Below are positions 11,946 to 23,153 of a stretch of DNA of 64,000 bases, one piece after another. The stretch lies in the NCBI GenBank assembly GCA_032164245.1, contig JAVMKO010000003.1, positions 5,838,651 to 5,902,650 of the forward strand. Reading direction: 5' to 3'. The notes beneath the pieces were generated by a model. The model did not search any database. It saw only the letters and a list, made by a program, of their open reading frames with translations, and was not told where the DNA came from. Each line of letters opens with the position of its first letter. Position 1 is the first letter of the stretch. This DNA comes from Sternotherus odoratus (lineage: Eukaryota > Chordata > Testudines > Kinosternidae). The position numbers and the translations under genes are program-made.

Positions 11946-13673
11946 TTTCAGTGATGTTTTTTTAACCTTTGAAATATTTGGACTGTCAAGGCTTATCTTC
12001 CCTGTTTCTCGGGAGGTGGGGGAGAGAGGGACATCTTGGAAATTCAGAAATATGGACTAGCAGCTCTCTCAGTCCTTCACTGAGGAGTTGGTGTGCTGAA
12101 TCTTTAATAAAGAGAGCTCACCACACATTTCTGAGTTAAGTAGAAGCTACCAACACAAAACAATGAGTTTTAAATGGTCTGGACAAAAATAGTTTATTAG
12201 CTGTGATGGGAGTTCTCTCTTGCACGGAGTCTGCTGTTATTTTACATGATTATTTGCATCACTGTAGTGATTTGAGATCAAGGGCCCATAAAAATGCATA
12301 GTACGAGCGAGACAGTCTCTTCCCTGAAGCGCTTACCTGCTGAGTTTTAAGTTGTCCATACTCATCATGGGGCTTTTTATTGCTAGTCCACATAAGACGT
12401 CTCTGTTAGGAAATTTAAACAAAAATTTGCCTACCTTTTTCTTTATTTTATTTCACTCTATTAGTCCTAGTCATATGGATCCTGCTTGAACATCCACAGA
12501 GGTTATATCTTTGCACTATGCCAGATCCTAGCACAGGAGCCATCTGAGATGTAAGAGGGGAAATTGTGCATGTGTGTGAAATCTCTTGTGCCCACATGTT
12601 CCGTATTTTGTTTGCTTAAAAGCCCATGCAAAGCCCCGCCCCCTTTTCTTTTTCTTATGGGCAAGTCCCCCTGAGGACTGATGTTACACAGACAATAACA
12701 CAGCCTGGGTCAGACACGGATGCCTCAAAGGAAAAGCTGCCCAGTACATGCCCCATGTGAGCAGCCAGCATTGGGGATCGTGGATGGTCATTACACCATC
12801 CTTCCCTCCCCCCGTCTCCTCATCTAGACCTCTCCCAGCCCATATGGGAACTGTATGCCATGATATGGAGACATCCTCATTAGGATAATAGGCAGAGTTC
12901 CAGGATTCATCTGTGATTCCCTCACCCTGGAACAGCCCCAAATAACACAGATGTTTTTGCTGCTCTCCCAAAGGAGAGCAGCAGCGAATTCCCACTTTCT
13001 GTATATTTTGCCATGGCATGTTGCAAGCATAGTATTGCCGCTGCCATGCTTCCATTGCAGGGACTGCAGACGCCCCAGTGGCTCTGATTAATTCCTTCGT
13101 CTTCTTCTCCAGCAGAGCAAAGTGACCATGTTGGGTAGTGCTCAGTCAGATCGATCAAAGAAACCAGATGGCATCCCGAAGCTACAGTTTCAGGACCATG
13201 CGTGCTACTGCAGCTTCTGGGAAAACATGTCTTTTTATGACATGCTGCAGGCAAACACCGATTCTCCAAAGGGATGTCTCTGGTAATAAAGATGGGAAGA
13301 GGAGGAGGAGGAAGATGAAAAATAACAATAGGTCAGTACTTCATTTCCAGAGGCCGGTTAGTGACTAGCAAGAAGCATGGAATTAAACTATAGGGGATCA
13401 AATGCTTCATAAACTCCCAGGCCTATGTCCACTATGTATACTTTGCTCATGAAGAGGAGCTCCATTGGTCTGGAGTTTGTTGTGAAAGCATGGGAAGGGG
13501 AACTATCACAGCCCTTAAAATATCCCCAGTGGCGGATCATATTTTGGGATGTTAAAAGGGCTTCTGTGGATTGCCGGCTATGCCTGATGCAGCCAGAAAG
13601 TATGCTTGAAATGTATTGGATGGCACAGTAGTTGTGGAAGATGGGACCTTGTCCTCTGAAGTCTGTTGGTGCT
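11946..13673. other. Intergenic, one SINE-like scrap
   Basis: At about 12270-12350 a 'gggcccataaaaatg' ... 'cagtctcttccctgaagcgctta' stretch resembles the old SINE at 48230. The 123- and 115-codon minus-strand frames at 12684-13269 overlap in different frames and match no family. Nothing else was recognised. Confidence 0.35.
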
Positions 13674-14110
13674 TGTGACAGAGTGCCTAGGGGAGAATCT
13701 GCCCTCTGATCACATGGAGGCTAATTAGTGCCCCAGGAGAAGCTGATTGGGGTAATGATCTAATCAGGCTAGTGGGCTGGGTGGAGTCAACATTCATTTG
13801 GCCCCATCAGCCAAGGCTGATGAAAGAGACAGCGGAAGGCAGCACAATGGGGGAGCACATGCCTAGAGCCCAGAGTCAGGCAAACCCTGCAAATAGGTGA
13901 GAGCACAGGGGACTGTGGTGATATTGGTGAAGGGGACTGTAATAAAGCTTCACTGAGAGCACACCTGGTGGACTCCATGCGGTTTCTGCAGGGAAGAGGA
14001 CAGGGGCAGAGGCAGGCCTGTTCCAGTGCTGGGATAAAGAAAAAGCCAGTCTGAGGCCTGTGTGATGGGACTGTCCAACAGCCAGGCAGCTGTGCAAAGA
14101 GGTGGCCACA
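13674..14110 (+). repeat. Possible LTR fragment
   Basis: The stretch starts with TGTGACAGAGTGCC, resembling the TGTG-starting ends of the LTR-like sequences at 27608 (minus) and 39089 (minus). It contains an AATAAAG signal at 13941. The right end and a target duplication are not evident, so the call is tentative. Confidence 0.3.
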
Positions 14111-14699
14111 GGAGTGGAAACTGCGCATGGCTTCAGCTACCTGCCTGCAGCTGAAAATTATACTCTAGGTTATGGACATGCTGTGCTGGGTTTACCACCA
14201 CCACGAAGGCTTGGCTTCTTGAGGACCACCGTGATCACCAACGGCATGATTTTACAGAAATGGAGGAAGAGGAGGGTTATGCCCGGAACACTCATATTTG
14301 AGCGTAACGCTGAGTTAGCAGCCAAAGAAAGGCTAGTTTATTGACTGGAGAACAATTATATGAAGCTGATGGAATTTGGACCCCGTATCTAAATCTATCA
14401 AGAAAAAGAATGCTGAAATAGGTCAAATAATGCCAGACTTCCATTCCACCTGACCTCTCCATTTCCCTCTCATCCCTCTTTCCACCCCTTCTCTTTTTTG
14501 TCTATTTGTGCCTTTTTATTGTCCCCTGCCCAACATGTTGCCTCTGTTTAATATTGTCTGATTGGATATTCATAAGAATTAAATCACAAAAATATAGGGA
14601 ATCCTAGAACTGTAGGGCTGGACGGGACCTAGAGTGGTCATCTAGTCCAATGCCCTGCATTGAGGCAAGAGCAAGTGTACCTAGACTATCCTAACTGGT

Positions 14700-14917
14700 C
14701 AAGAATCAGAGAGGTAGCCGTGTTAGTCTGGAATAGCAGAGGTAACAAAGAGTCCTGTGGCACCTTAAAGACTAACTATAAAGTTTTGAAGCATAAGCTT
14801 TTGTGGGCTAATACCCACTTCGTCGGATGCTTATCTGACGAAGTGGGTATTAGCCCACAAAAGCTTATGCTTCAAAACTTTAGTTAGTCTTTAAGGTGCC
14901 ACAGGACTCTTTGTTAC
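14700..14917. mobile_element. Foldback mini Penelope-like element, 218 bp, inside CR1
   Basis: The 14-bp flanks at 14686-14699 and 14918-14931 are identical (ctatcctaactggt), so the insertion is exact. The left arm (14706-14830) and right arm (14833-14917) are inverted copies. The left end carries 'gtagccgtgttagtctgg', the outer PLE terminus. The element must be younger than the CR1 it splits. Confidence 0.9.
14834..14877 (+). ncRNA. Hammerhead-ribozyme-like motif, best 5' core in the window
   Basis: The sequence reads CUGACGA, one extra A, stem GUGGG/CCCAC around a UAUUAG loop, AAAA, GCUUAUGCUUC. The 5' core CUGANGA is exact, but the second core strand has A in place of the invariant G12, which should impair cleavage. 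The inverted partner at 14785-14832 has the same change. Confidence 0.5.
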
Positions 14918-15440
14918 CTATCCTAACTGGTGTTTTGCTATCCTGTTCTTAAAAACCTCCAATGATGGGGATTCCACAACCGAAGTCTATTCCAGTGCTT
15001 AACTATCATTGTCATTTAGAAAGTTTTTCTTAATATCTAACCTAAATCTCACTTGCTGCAGATTCAGCCCATTACTTCTTGTCCTACTTTCCGTGGACGC
15101 ACAGAACAATTGATCACTGTGCTCGTCACAATGGCCCTTAAAATGTGAAGACTTATCAGGTCCCCCCTCAATCTTTTTATCAAGACTCAGCATACCCCGT
15201 TTTCTTAACCTTTCCTCAGAGGTCATGTTTTCTAAACCTTTGATCATTTTTGTTCTCCTCTGCACTCTAAACATCTTTCTTTGAAGGGTGATGCCCAGAA
15301 CTGGACAGAGTACTCCTGCTCAGGCCTCACCAGTGCTGAGTAAAGAGGGTCAGTGCCTCCTATGATCTTACATACAACAATCATGTTGATGCACCTCTGA
15401 ATATTCGCCTTTTTTGAACCTGTATCATATTGTTGGTTCG

Positions 15441-16340
15441 TACTCAGTTGGTGATTTACAACAGGCCCCAGATCCTTCTCTGCAGTGCCACTGCCTAGTC
15501 TTCAGCTTCAATTAACGGCATCGGCTTTAAACCCAGTCTTTTCAGACACAAAGCAACCCCATACTCACTCTGCACCCAGAGAAAGACCTCAGAGATGACA
15601 AAGTCTGGTCATAAAGCTGGTTATCTTTACTAAGAGTTGTTATAAAAGAGTCACTGGGCAGGTCACGGCTCCTGTGAATTTTTGTTTATTGCCCGTGATC
15701 TGTCTGTGATTTTCTAAAAAAAAAAAAAAAAATCCTGAAAAAATCTGAACCTTAATAATAGAGTTCTCCTTTAGCCCAAGTGGTTAGCCAACATCTGGAG
15801 CCCTGAGGGGTTGTTTCTATTGGAGGAGCAATTGGTGATATGAGTCGGGTATTTCTTTGGTGCAATCCTGTTTATTTACAAGGAGAGACATACAGTCCAG
15901 TTTCCCTGAACACAGTAGGAACAGACAAAAGGAGGCAGTTTCCTTGCTCAGAGTTCCAAGCCTGTCTTTCCAGCTAGCACGCTGCCCAAAAGAAGCTCTC
16001 TCTCTTGGATTTCTCTCAGGTCCGCACTGCCAGGGCTTTCTGGTTTTCTCTTATCTTTTACTTTACTGATCAGTTTAGTTATGTGTCAGAGGTGGGATGG
16101 GCTATCTTTTATATTGCATTTTGTATTTTAACTGAGGAACGTATGAATTACAATCCTGACTGGACCAATATCCTGGCCCCAGCAGTCCTCACTACCAGAC
16201 TGTTCAGAGGGAGGGATAAGAACCCCCTCACTAAGTGGTAACAGAATTACCTACCCAAAGGAAAAGTTTTCTTCTTACCTTCTCAGTCACAGGTCAGCTA
16301 ATGGCTAGTCAGGTGGTGAGCCATAAGCAATGTTCATCGT
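15441..16340. other. Intergenic, nothing recognised
   Basis: A poly-A run at about 15715-15731 is the only low-complexity feature. No repeat family was assigned and the open frames are short. Confidence 0.4.
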
Positions 16341-16353
16341 CATGATAATAATA

Positions 16354-16577
16354 GGTTCAAGAATAGCAGCCGTGTTAGTCTGTATCCGTAAAGAAAGCGA
16401 GGAATACTTGTAGCACCTTAGAGACTAACTAGTTTATTTCAGCATAAGCTTTCGTGGGCTATAGCCCACTTCATCGGATTCATAGAATGGAACAGAAGTA
16501 AGATGCATTTATACACACAGAAAGAAAGAAAAATAATAATTCTACATTAGCATACCAATTCTAAGAGGGCTGTTAAT
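16354..16577 (-). mobile_element. Single-ended Penelope-like element fragment, 224 bp
   Basis: The 12-bp flanks 16342-16353 and 16578-16589 are identical (atgataataata). The insert starts with 'gcagccgtgttagtctgtat', then 'cagcataagctttcgtgggc', so it is a PLE terminus on the minus strand. Unlike its neighbours it has only one arm and continues into 'catttatacacacagaaag'. Confidence 0.8.
16440..16481 (-). ncRNA. Hammerhead-ribozyme-like motif
   Basis: On the minus strand: CCGAUGA, extra A, perfect stem GUGGG/CCCAC with CUAUAG loop, GAAA, GCUUAUGCUG. Only U4 (C here) differs from the two conserved core strands, apart from the extra A before stem II seen in all copies in this window. Confidence 0.55.
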
Positions 16578-16619
16578 ATGATAATAATAATTAATAATGA
16601 TAATACCTAGTTCTCATAT

Positions 16620-16960
16620 GCTGCTTTTATTCAGTAGATCTCAAACTGCTTTACAACCTTTAATGTATTTATCCTCGCAACACCCTGTGAGGAAGAGAAG
16701 TAAAATAGGTTTCTTTTGCTGGTACCTCATTCTTTTGCCACCACTTGTTTTGTTCCTGTGCTGCATTCTGTTGTAACTTGAAATGTAAAGCTATGTAAGT
16801 GCGGAAGGGATCTAATCCCTCAGTCTTCAGAGATAAACATTATCATCATTTATTTGCATTAGAGTAGCACATAAGGTCCCCAAACAGGGATCAGCACTTG
16901 GTTGTACTAGGCACCTACAGACATCTATTAAAAAGATAATCCCTGCCCAGCTCAGAAGAG
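16620..16960 (+). repeat. MIR/L2 and SINE-like remnants
   Basis: 16625-16700 reads 'agatctcaaactgctttac' with 'caacaccctgtgaggaaga', a diverged MIR/L2 tail. 16850-16950 ('gggatcagcacttggttgt' ... 'taatccctgcccagctca') resembles the SINE at 48230. Confidence 0.5.
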
Positions 16961-18095
16961 CAATGATAACTGTTTGGAGCCCTTATTTGCTACTATAGTG
17001 CAAATAAATAATAATAATTACACTCTGCAGACAGTGGTTTATATCCCTTCCAAAGTTACTTACATTGTAAGCTCCTTACCGCAGGGACTGGCTTTTTATT
17101 CTGCTTCAGGCTCACCTCTAATTTTTATTTCTTAAACTAAACAGAGCAAACAGACGACCAGTTTCACAGGTGGAGGTTGGACACTGGGAAGTGATCTGAA
17201 ACCTTGACTTCCTCTGCTGTCTGTGCGAGGGCTAAAGGGAAACACAATGCCGTTTCTGGAGACGTGCACCCACATAGTACTTGGTATATAGTTTTTGCAT
17301 CCGGCTATTTGTTAAATGCATATGAAATCCCTTCCCAAGTAAGCTACAATATAAATGTTGTTTCCTGCTCATTTGTTGCTAGGCTAATGTTGTGAAACAG
17401 CAGAATAGGCCATTTGCAATTGTAATGTGGAGCACCCGGCATAAGCATGCTAATGTCTAATGCTGGTTGCAATGCCTGCAGATTGGCAGCTGGCACTTTA
17501 GGTATAACCCTTAAAGCTTATTAAATTGATTAGTCTTTGGAGTTGTCTAAATCTTTCCTCCAGTGTCAAATTTATGGGCACGAGACCTACAAATTGCTCT
17601 ACTGAACTGAATCAGGATGCCTTTCGGAGGGCTTACATCTGATCTAAGCCATCCAGCAGTAGTGCCATCTCCACAGGTTTCAAAGGACAGTTTTAAGTAA
17701 TAAGCTAATTTTGTTTTAAATTTCTCTGGTTTTTCCTTCTTGGAAGATTAACACCCGAGGGAGGGATTGGATGGCTTGGGGGATTTGTATTGGCCTAAAG
17801 ATACAGAGCCTCTATCCAGGGCACAGCTTTAAATCCAGGGTCACGTAGTCACACAGTTTTGGTTCCAAGAGGGAAAAGCAACAGTCCAGCTCTTTCTGTT
17901 TAGCTCTGTTGTGGCTCAGAAATGGGTTTTGATAAAGTCCGGCTTGATAACTGTCAGAGTGGGGGGGAAGACAGGGATATTAATCCTAGAATGATGAAAG
18001 GTCCTTTTCCCTATAAACTGAAAAGAGGTCAGCTAGGGACACCTGAGTCCAATTAAGGGCTGCCTGGGACCTTTAAAAAATACTCCCCGGAGGGG
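16961..18095. other. Intergenic, nothing recognised
   Basis: No family was assigned. The part at 17950-18095 may belong to the start of the LINE tail that follows. Confidence 0.4.
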
Positions 18096-18099
18096 GGTG

Positions 18100-18475
18100 A
18101 GAGAGGAGGACGTCTCATAACACAAGAACTAGGGGCCACCAAATGAAATTAACAGGCAGCAGGTTTAAAACAAACGAAAGGAAGTATTTTTTCACACAAC
18201 GCACAGTCAACCTGGGGAACTCTTTGCACCAGAGGATGTTGTGAGGGCCGAGACTATCACAGGGTTCAAAAAAGAACTAGATAAATTCATGGAGGATAGG
18301 TCCCTCAATGGCCAAGGATGGTGTCCCTAGTCTCGGTTTGCCAGATGCTGAGTGACAGAGGATGGATCACTTGATGAACGGAGTGTTCATTCTCTCTAGC
18401 ATACCTGCCATTGGTCACTGTTGGAAGATGGACCTTTGATCTCACCCAGTATGGCCATTCTTATGAGGGATAAGC
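18100..18475 (+). repeat. CR1-like LINE 3' end
   Basis: The sequence runs 'aagaactaggggccaccaaa' then 'ggcagcaggtttaaaacaaa' and closes with 'atggaccttt' and 'cccagtatggccattcttat', a 3' end family also present at 24515-24725. It has no intact frame. Confidence 0.65.
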
Positions 18476-18587
18476 TGTTACAGGGCTAATTCACAGCAGG
18501 AGAATGTCTTTGCCAGGGTGAGAGGCTGCTTTCCTCCCTACAGAGGAAGCAACCAAACTGGGTGGCTGTTTAGGAAAAGGATTGGCA

Positions 18588-18715
18588 CCAGGGCCAGTGC
18601 AAGGATACTTTGCACCCTAGGCGAAACTTCCACCTTGCACCCCCTCTCCGATGTCCAGCCCCCACCTTCCTATGGCCAAGTTCCCCCCAGGGGCCCAGAT
18701 GTTCACAAAGTGCAG
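18588..18715 (+). repeat. Partial hAT-like MITE
   Basis: It begins 'cagggccagtgcaaggatac' and contains 'gccctaggcgaaacttccac'-like text, typical of a hAT-type terminal region. The other terminus is missing, so it is considered truncated. Confidence 0.35.
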
Positions 18716-18719
18716 TAAG

Positions 18720-20853
18720 CTGGGGGAGGGGGTCTGCAAAGAGGTTTGTTCTCTTTTGCTCCTAAAAAGCAGGCGTTAAAAAGAAGCAAAATGGATATAA
18801 CTCCTTTTATACTCAAATAATTACAACACAAATGGAATATCTAGCTGTCTTCCAATGGCAAGGAAGTAACGTCACTCACTTTGAGACAAGCATTTTAGAA
18901 TGCTGACTGAGTACTGCATTAAATTAGACTTTAATTTCATCTTCTGACAAAATAAAATCTGTTAGATAAATGTGGAATTTAAAAGCCTCTAAATCAATTA
19001 TTTTGCACAGAACTCCCCTTCACCAGTAGGATAGGAAGCAAAGTTTCTTCTAATCAGAGTAAAAAGCAAAAAACAAAACAAAACCCCACGTTGATGATTC
19101 ATATAATGTCACACCAACATCTAAGGGAAAATATGGGAGTCATGTTTTTAATTCCTTGTCTTCTTGGTTTAGTTTCTTTAGTGATACTTCTTAAATGTAC
19201 TTATTCCACAGTCCATAGCCTAATTAAAAAGCACATCACCCTGAAAAGGGAGATATCATGCATGAATGTTTTAAATAAAGAAAAATAAATCAATATAATG
19301 TCTGTTAAATTTTCTACATGATGTCCATTGATGGCAATACCATGAATAAGGACGCATCTTTTTTTTTTTTAACCTATGAGTACCGTTCCAGAACAATGAA
19401 CTGGAAAGAATGGTAATATTTTTTTAATTTCCTCTCTTCTGCAGAAACAGTTGTTTTACCATATTAATGTCCGCATGGGCAATGCGTTGACTTCTGGTCA
19501 ACATGAAACGGGACTTTATCTTAGATTTTGCTGGTATGTTAGAATAGAATGTGATTACTTAGGGAAACAATGTTCATGATCCAAATTCTAATGAATCTAC
19601 CAGAGTAACTCACACAGACGCTTCTTAAATGATTCCGAGGGAACAATGGCTCAGAATTCCAGCAGACAGTTTAGCTGCTGTAGTAGGTTATAAAATAAGA
19701 CAGTTGGCTGATAAATTTGCAGTTGCTGCTATTTGGTAGCAATAGTATGATTATGTGGTGAGTTACTTATGTCATTCAGAATTCATGTGCTGGACCTTTT
19801 TTCAACCTTTTTTCCCAAATTCACCATTCTTTGTATAACAATACTTTGCTGACAGTTGAAAGCAGTGCCAATGGGAAAAAAATTCCCAATTAAAATGTTT
19901 TTCTTGACTTAAATTGGAACATCTCAGATCACTAAAAGTGAAAGGCCAGAAATGAGACGCATTGGCTGAAACTGACAGGGAAACTTACTGCTCCATGCCT
20001 TTCTCTTGACATGGCTATCAGTCATTCACGTTCTTGTTCAATATAATTTAGCTAATACCTTTGCCACTTAAGTGCCACAATAACAACAACTTCAACTCTT
20101 TATTTATTTCTGCATCCCAAGTAGTTCACAATCTACTGCCCCTATGCTTTCTGCTGCTGTGCATATGGCGTGTGTAGCAGAACAGAAAGGAGATGGCGTG
20201 ACTATTATCACTATACTTCACCTTTTAAATGCACAGGACTCTCCCTGCCTGCTTAAGATGAAGAAAGCTGCCATGTTTGTATTTTAATTCAGATGCAGAC
20301 TGTCACAGTACAAGTAACATACCAGGCTATATACGTAGATATATAGATACCACGGAGATATACGTGGCCTTTGTTTGCTATTATATTTTAACCTGAAACG
20401 AAGCAGAAAAATCAGAAAAATTGCAGTGATTCCACACGAATATGGAGGGAGGTACATGGGATGTGAGGGGGGGGGGGGAGGCCTTCACTGAGTAGGAGCC
20501 CCTACACAAAGATATCATGTGCTCTGTAATACACGTTAGAATGGTGGTGTGGTAGCTCAGAAGGGGCCAGCTGCTGAACATCATGGTATGTTCCCCTTGG
20601 AATTCAGTGTGCATAACCGGCTGAAACTCCACTTGCCAGTGGAGCGAACTGCACTAAATTGTGCCTGGCTGACTGAAGGCCCTATGGGCTATGTGGAGCA
20701 GCTGCCTCTGTGTAAGGATGTGGGGGGAGGCTGTAGAGGGCAAAGGCATCACTGTCTATATTGGAAGGCAGAGCCCTGGATGGCCGAGGCAGAGACGGAG
20801 CTGCGGGTGGCAGTGAACAGCAGGCTCTGTTTCCTGTTGTGTTCATCATGGAA
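18720..20853. other. Intergenic, AT-rich, nothing recognised
   Basis: About 2.1 kb has no recognised repeat or exon. A poly-G run lies at about 20467-20480. Confidence 0.45.
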
Positions 20854-21135
20854 TCCTATATAATAAAAGGCCAGAGGATGTTTGTCTGAAGCCGTCATGC
20901 GCAGTAGAGACAGCCCGGACAAACGGCATGCTGGGAGTTGTAGTTCGGTGGCACAAAATGGCCGCCGCACGTGCGCCGCCGCGAGCCGAACAGACGGCCC
21001 GGACAAACAGCATGCTGGGAGTTGTAATTTGGCGGCACAAAATGGCCACCGTGCGTGCGCCGCCCTGAGTCGTAGAGACGGCCCGGACAAACAGCATTAA
21101 GCACTTTGGCCTGTGTACACAGGCTGTTACACTAG
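20854..21135 (+). mobile_element. Non-autonomous Helitron, 282 bp
   Basis: The left end reads TCCTATATAATAAAAGG, a classic vertebrate Helitron 5' terminus starting with TC. The right end has a 16-bp perfect hairpin at 21109-21124 (GCCTGTGTACACAGGC), then seven bases and CTAG at 21132-21135. The host bases are A before and T after, the Helitron target. Inside are tandem units of about 94 bp containing 'gcatgctgggagttgtag'. No Rep/helicase is present. Confidence 0.85.
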
Positions 21136-21490
21136 TCTTTAATAAAAGAGTTGAGTTGGTAAAAGAAGATCTCGTGTTGGGCCCTATGTGAACCCTATCA
21201 GAGTGGACACATAGGGACACGAGGTGATGTGGCCCCACAGCAGCTGTGCTCACCCTTCGGGAGAGGGCCAAGATGGGGGGGGGGCAAAGTCAGAGCGTGG
21301 GCATTCAAAGTGAACCATGCCACCTACCGAGTCTCCAATGCTCCTGTTTCTATGGCACCTCCATGCACAGACTTGGCCTAATCCTGAGACATCTGTGGGG
21401 ATCACACAAAAGATGGCACGACTCTAGGTATAAATAATCAAAAGGCAGAGGAGACTGACCTACATAAGGATGCTTTCCTGCAACAGAGGA
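21136..21490. other. Intergenic, nothing recognised
   Basis: No repeat or gene was recognised between the Helitron and the SINE, except a short poly-G run near 21275. Confidence 0.4.
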
Positions 21491-21675
21491 GGGAGGGATA
21501 GCTCAGTGGTGTGTGCATTGGCCTGCTAAACCCCAGGGTTGTGAGTTCAATCCTTGAGGGGGCCATTTAGGGATCTGGGGCAAAAAATCTGTCAGGGGAC
21601 AGTACTTGGTCCTGCTAGTGTAGGCAGGGGACTGGACTCGATGACCTTTCAAGGTCTTTCCAGTTCTATGAGATA
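21491..21675 (+). mobile_element. tRNA-derived SINE of the turtle type
   Basis: The head reads 'ggatagctcagtggtgtgtg' (polymerase III A-box) and 'gtgagttcaatccttgag' (B-box), then a unique body with 'ctggactcgatgacctttc'. A tRNA gene would end after about 73 bp, whereas here a long non-tRNA body follows. A second copy lies at 42800. The family matches cryptodiran turtle SINEs, which is the main taxonomic clue. Confidence 0.9.
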
Positions 21676-21929
21676 GAGATGCTCCCCTCTAGCCCTCACC
21701 AGCTGGTGCATATATTCACCTCCTGATTGACTTAAAAATTAATTGACTCCATGGGGTAGGTGCTTCTTTCACTGCCCCTGGTGTATATCAGGAGTTACTC
21801 TACAGAAGTCAGTGGAGTGACACTGGGGGGAGGAAGCTGACATAAACAAAGAGAATCAGGCCCCTTATACACAATGACAGAAGGTGTAAGGGGAAATGGC
21901 CAACATTTCCACCCAGAACCTGTGATGTG

Positions 21930-22480
21930 AAAACATCAGCATAAGAAGGTGTTTTAAAAAAGCAGCATTCGTTGAACAGGAAGGGAGCTCTGTTTGCAGC
22001 TCCAAAGCAGATGTATTATAAATAAATGATTCACTAAATAACGCTAGCGAGCAGGAGAAATTAATACTTTCACCCCAACGAGGAACAACCAGCAGAGCAT
22101 TTGTTATGCAAATCTTTTCATTATTGCAAATCCCGAGTGCTGATAAGAGATAAACGTGGTTCTAGCTTTATTTCGAGGAGCTGCCGCACAGACACAAATA
22201 TGCTGATTTGATTGCTGCAAAGAAAAAAAATTCTTCTGTACATTTATTTTTGTTATCGGAACATGAGTTCTGGAGCCTGCCTGAAAAGCCACTTGGCCCA
22301 CCGAGGCTTGTTCATTTTACTACTTTGTTTTCCATTGAGGTGACATTTGCTCTTGAATGACCTCCCTGTCTTTTATCTCCCAGCCTTGCGCATACATTAT
22401 GTTTGGGTGAAATGGAGCTCCCTGAGGTCTGTTTCTTATTCTCTTCGATTTTCACTAATCCTCTCATCTGTTTGAAACAA
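21930..22480. other. Unique-looking AT-rich segment, possible conserved non-coding element
   Basis: This is one of the longer stretches without repeat character. It includes an octamer-like site 'ttatgcaaat' at about 22105 and balanced composition. The role is a guess; conservation cannot be tested here. Confidence 0.2.
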
Positions 22481-22589
22481 TGGGCTGGATCCTCACTGGT
22501 GTACACTGGCATTGCTCCAGCAATGCTCATTTGCACCAGCTGAGACTCAGGTTATTTCCAAAATCTGTCCCTATTTCTCCAGCTCCACC

Positions 22590-23145
22590 ACTAAACCCTT
22601 GTTCAGGGTTTGATCATTTCTTACCTGGACTATTGCAACTTCCTTCTCTCTGGCCTCCCCTCATGCCTTCCAATCCATTCAGCCGTAAAGCTCACCTACC
22701 TTGTCTGCTGCTCTGGCAACATCCAGGCCCTCTTCAAATTCCTTCACTGGCTTCCTCCCATGTGCAGCATCTGATTCAAGCTTTTTGTCCTCGTAGTCAC
22801 AGCCTCGCCCAGTTTAGCCCACAGCCACCTCTCTGCAGTCGTCTCTTAGGGTGACCACAAATGTGAAAAATCGGGACGGGGTGGGAGGTAATAGGAGTCT
22901 ATATAAGAGGAAGTCCCCAAAATCGGGACTGTCCTTATAAAATCAGGACATCTGGTCACCTGATTGTCTCTTTTGACTCCGTGCCTTGCTCCCTTTTTTT
23001 CGTCCAAGCTGCACATCTAACTATTCCTTATGACTTCTTCTATACAGCTGCCTATGCCTGGAACCTCTTCCAGGGTGAACATACTGCAAACTTCTCCTTT
23101 AATCTAGCCTCTCTTCAAAACATCCTTTTTCCATAAGGTCTACAA
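22590..23145 (+). pseudogene. L2-clade LINE reverse transcriptase C-terminal remnant
   Basis: Reading 22623-22703 gives a YLDYCNFLLSGLPSCL peptide, followed near 22735-22785 by FKFLHWLPPMCSI and a stop. This order (LDYCN..L.GLP, then LHWLP) is characteristic of the post-palm region of L2/CR1-like LINE reverse transcriptases. After the MITE at 22848-22964 the frame resumes as a 'YTAAYAWNLFQ' peptide, equivalent to the 'AP.LWN.LP' end of those proteins. Stops and frameshifts show that it is dead. The hAT element at 23154 follows directly. Confidence 0.65.
22848..22964. mobile_element. hAT-type MITE, 117 bp, inside an L2-like LINE
   Basis: It starts 'agggtgaccac' and ends 'catctggtcacctgat', giving imperfect terminal inverted repeats. 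The 8-bp flanks at 22840-22847 (cgtctctt) and 22965-22972 (tgtctctt) differ by one base, the hAT duplication length. It is the same family as 10523-10644. Confidence 0.75.
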
Positions 23146-23153
23146 ACCATGAT

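Larger units (their letters stand above)
14590..15440 (-). repeat. CR1 LINE 3' portion, interrupted by a PLE
   Basis: On the minus strand the segment 14999-15300 encodes the familiar CR1 end (a 'MIKGLENMTSEERL' type peptide), followed downstream by the 3' UTR with 'cccgtccagccctacagttc'. The copy is cut at 14700-14917 by a foldback PLE with a 14-bp duplication. It contains frameshifts and stops. Confidence 0.8.
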
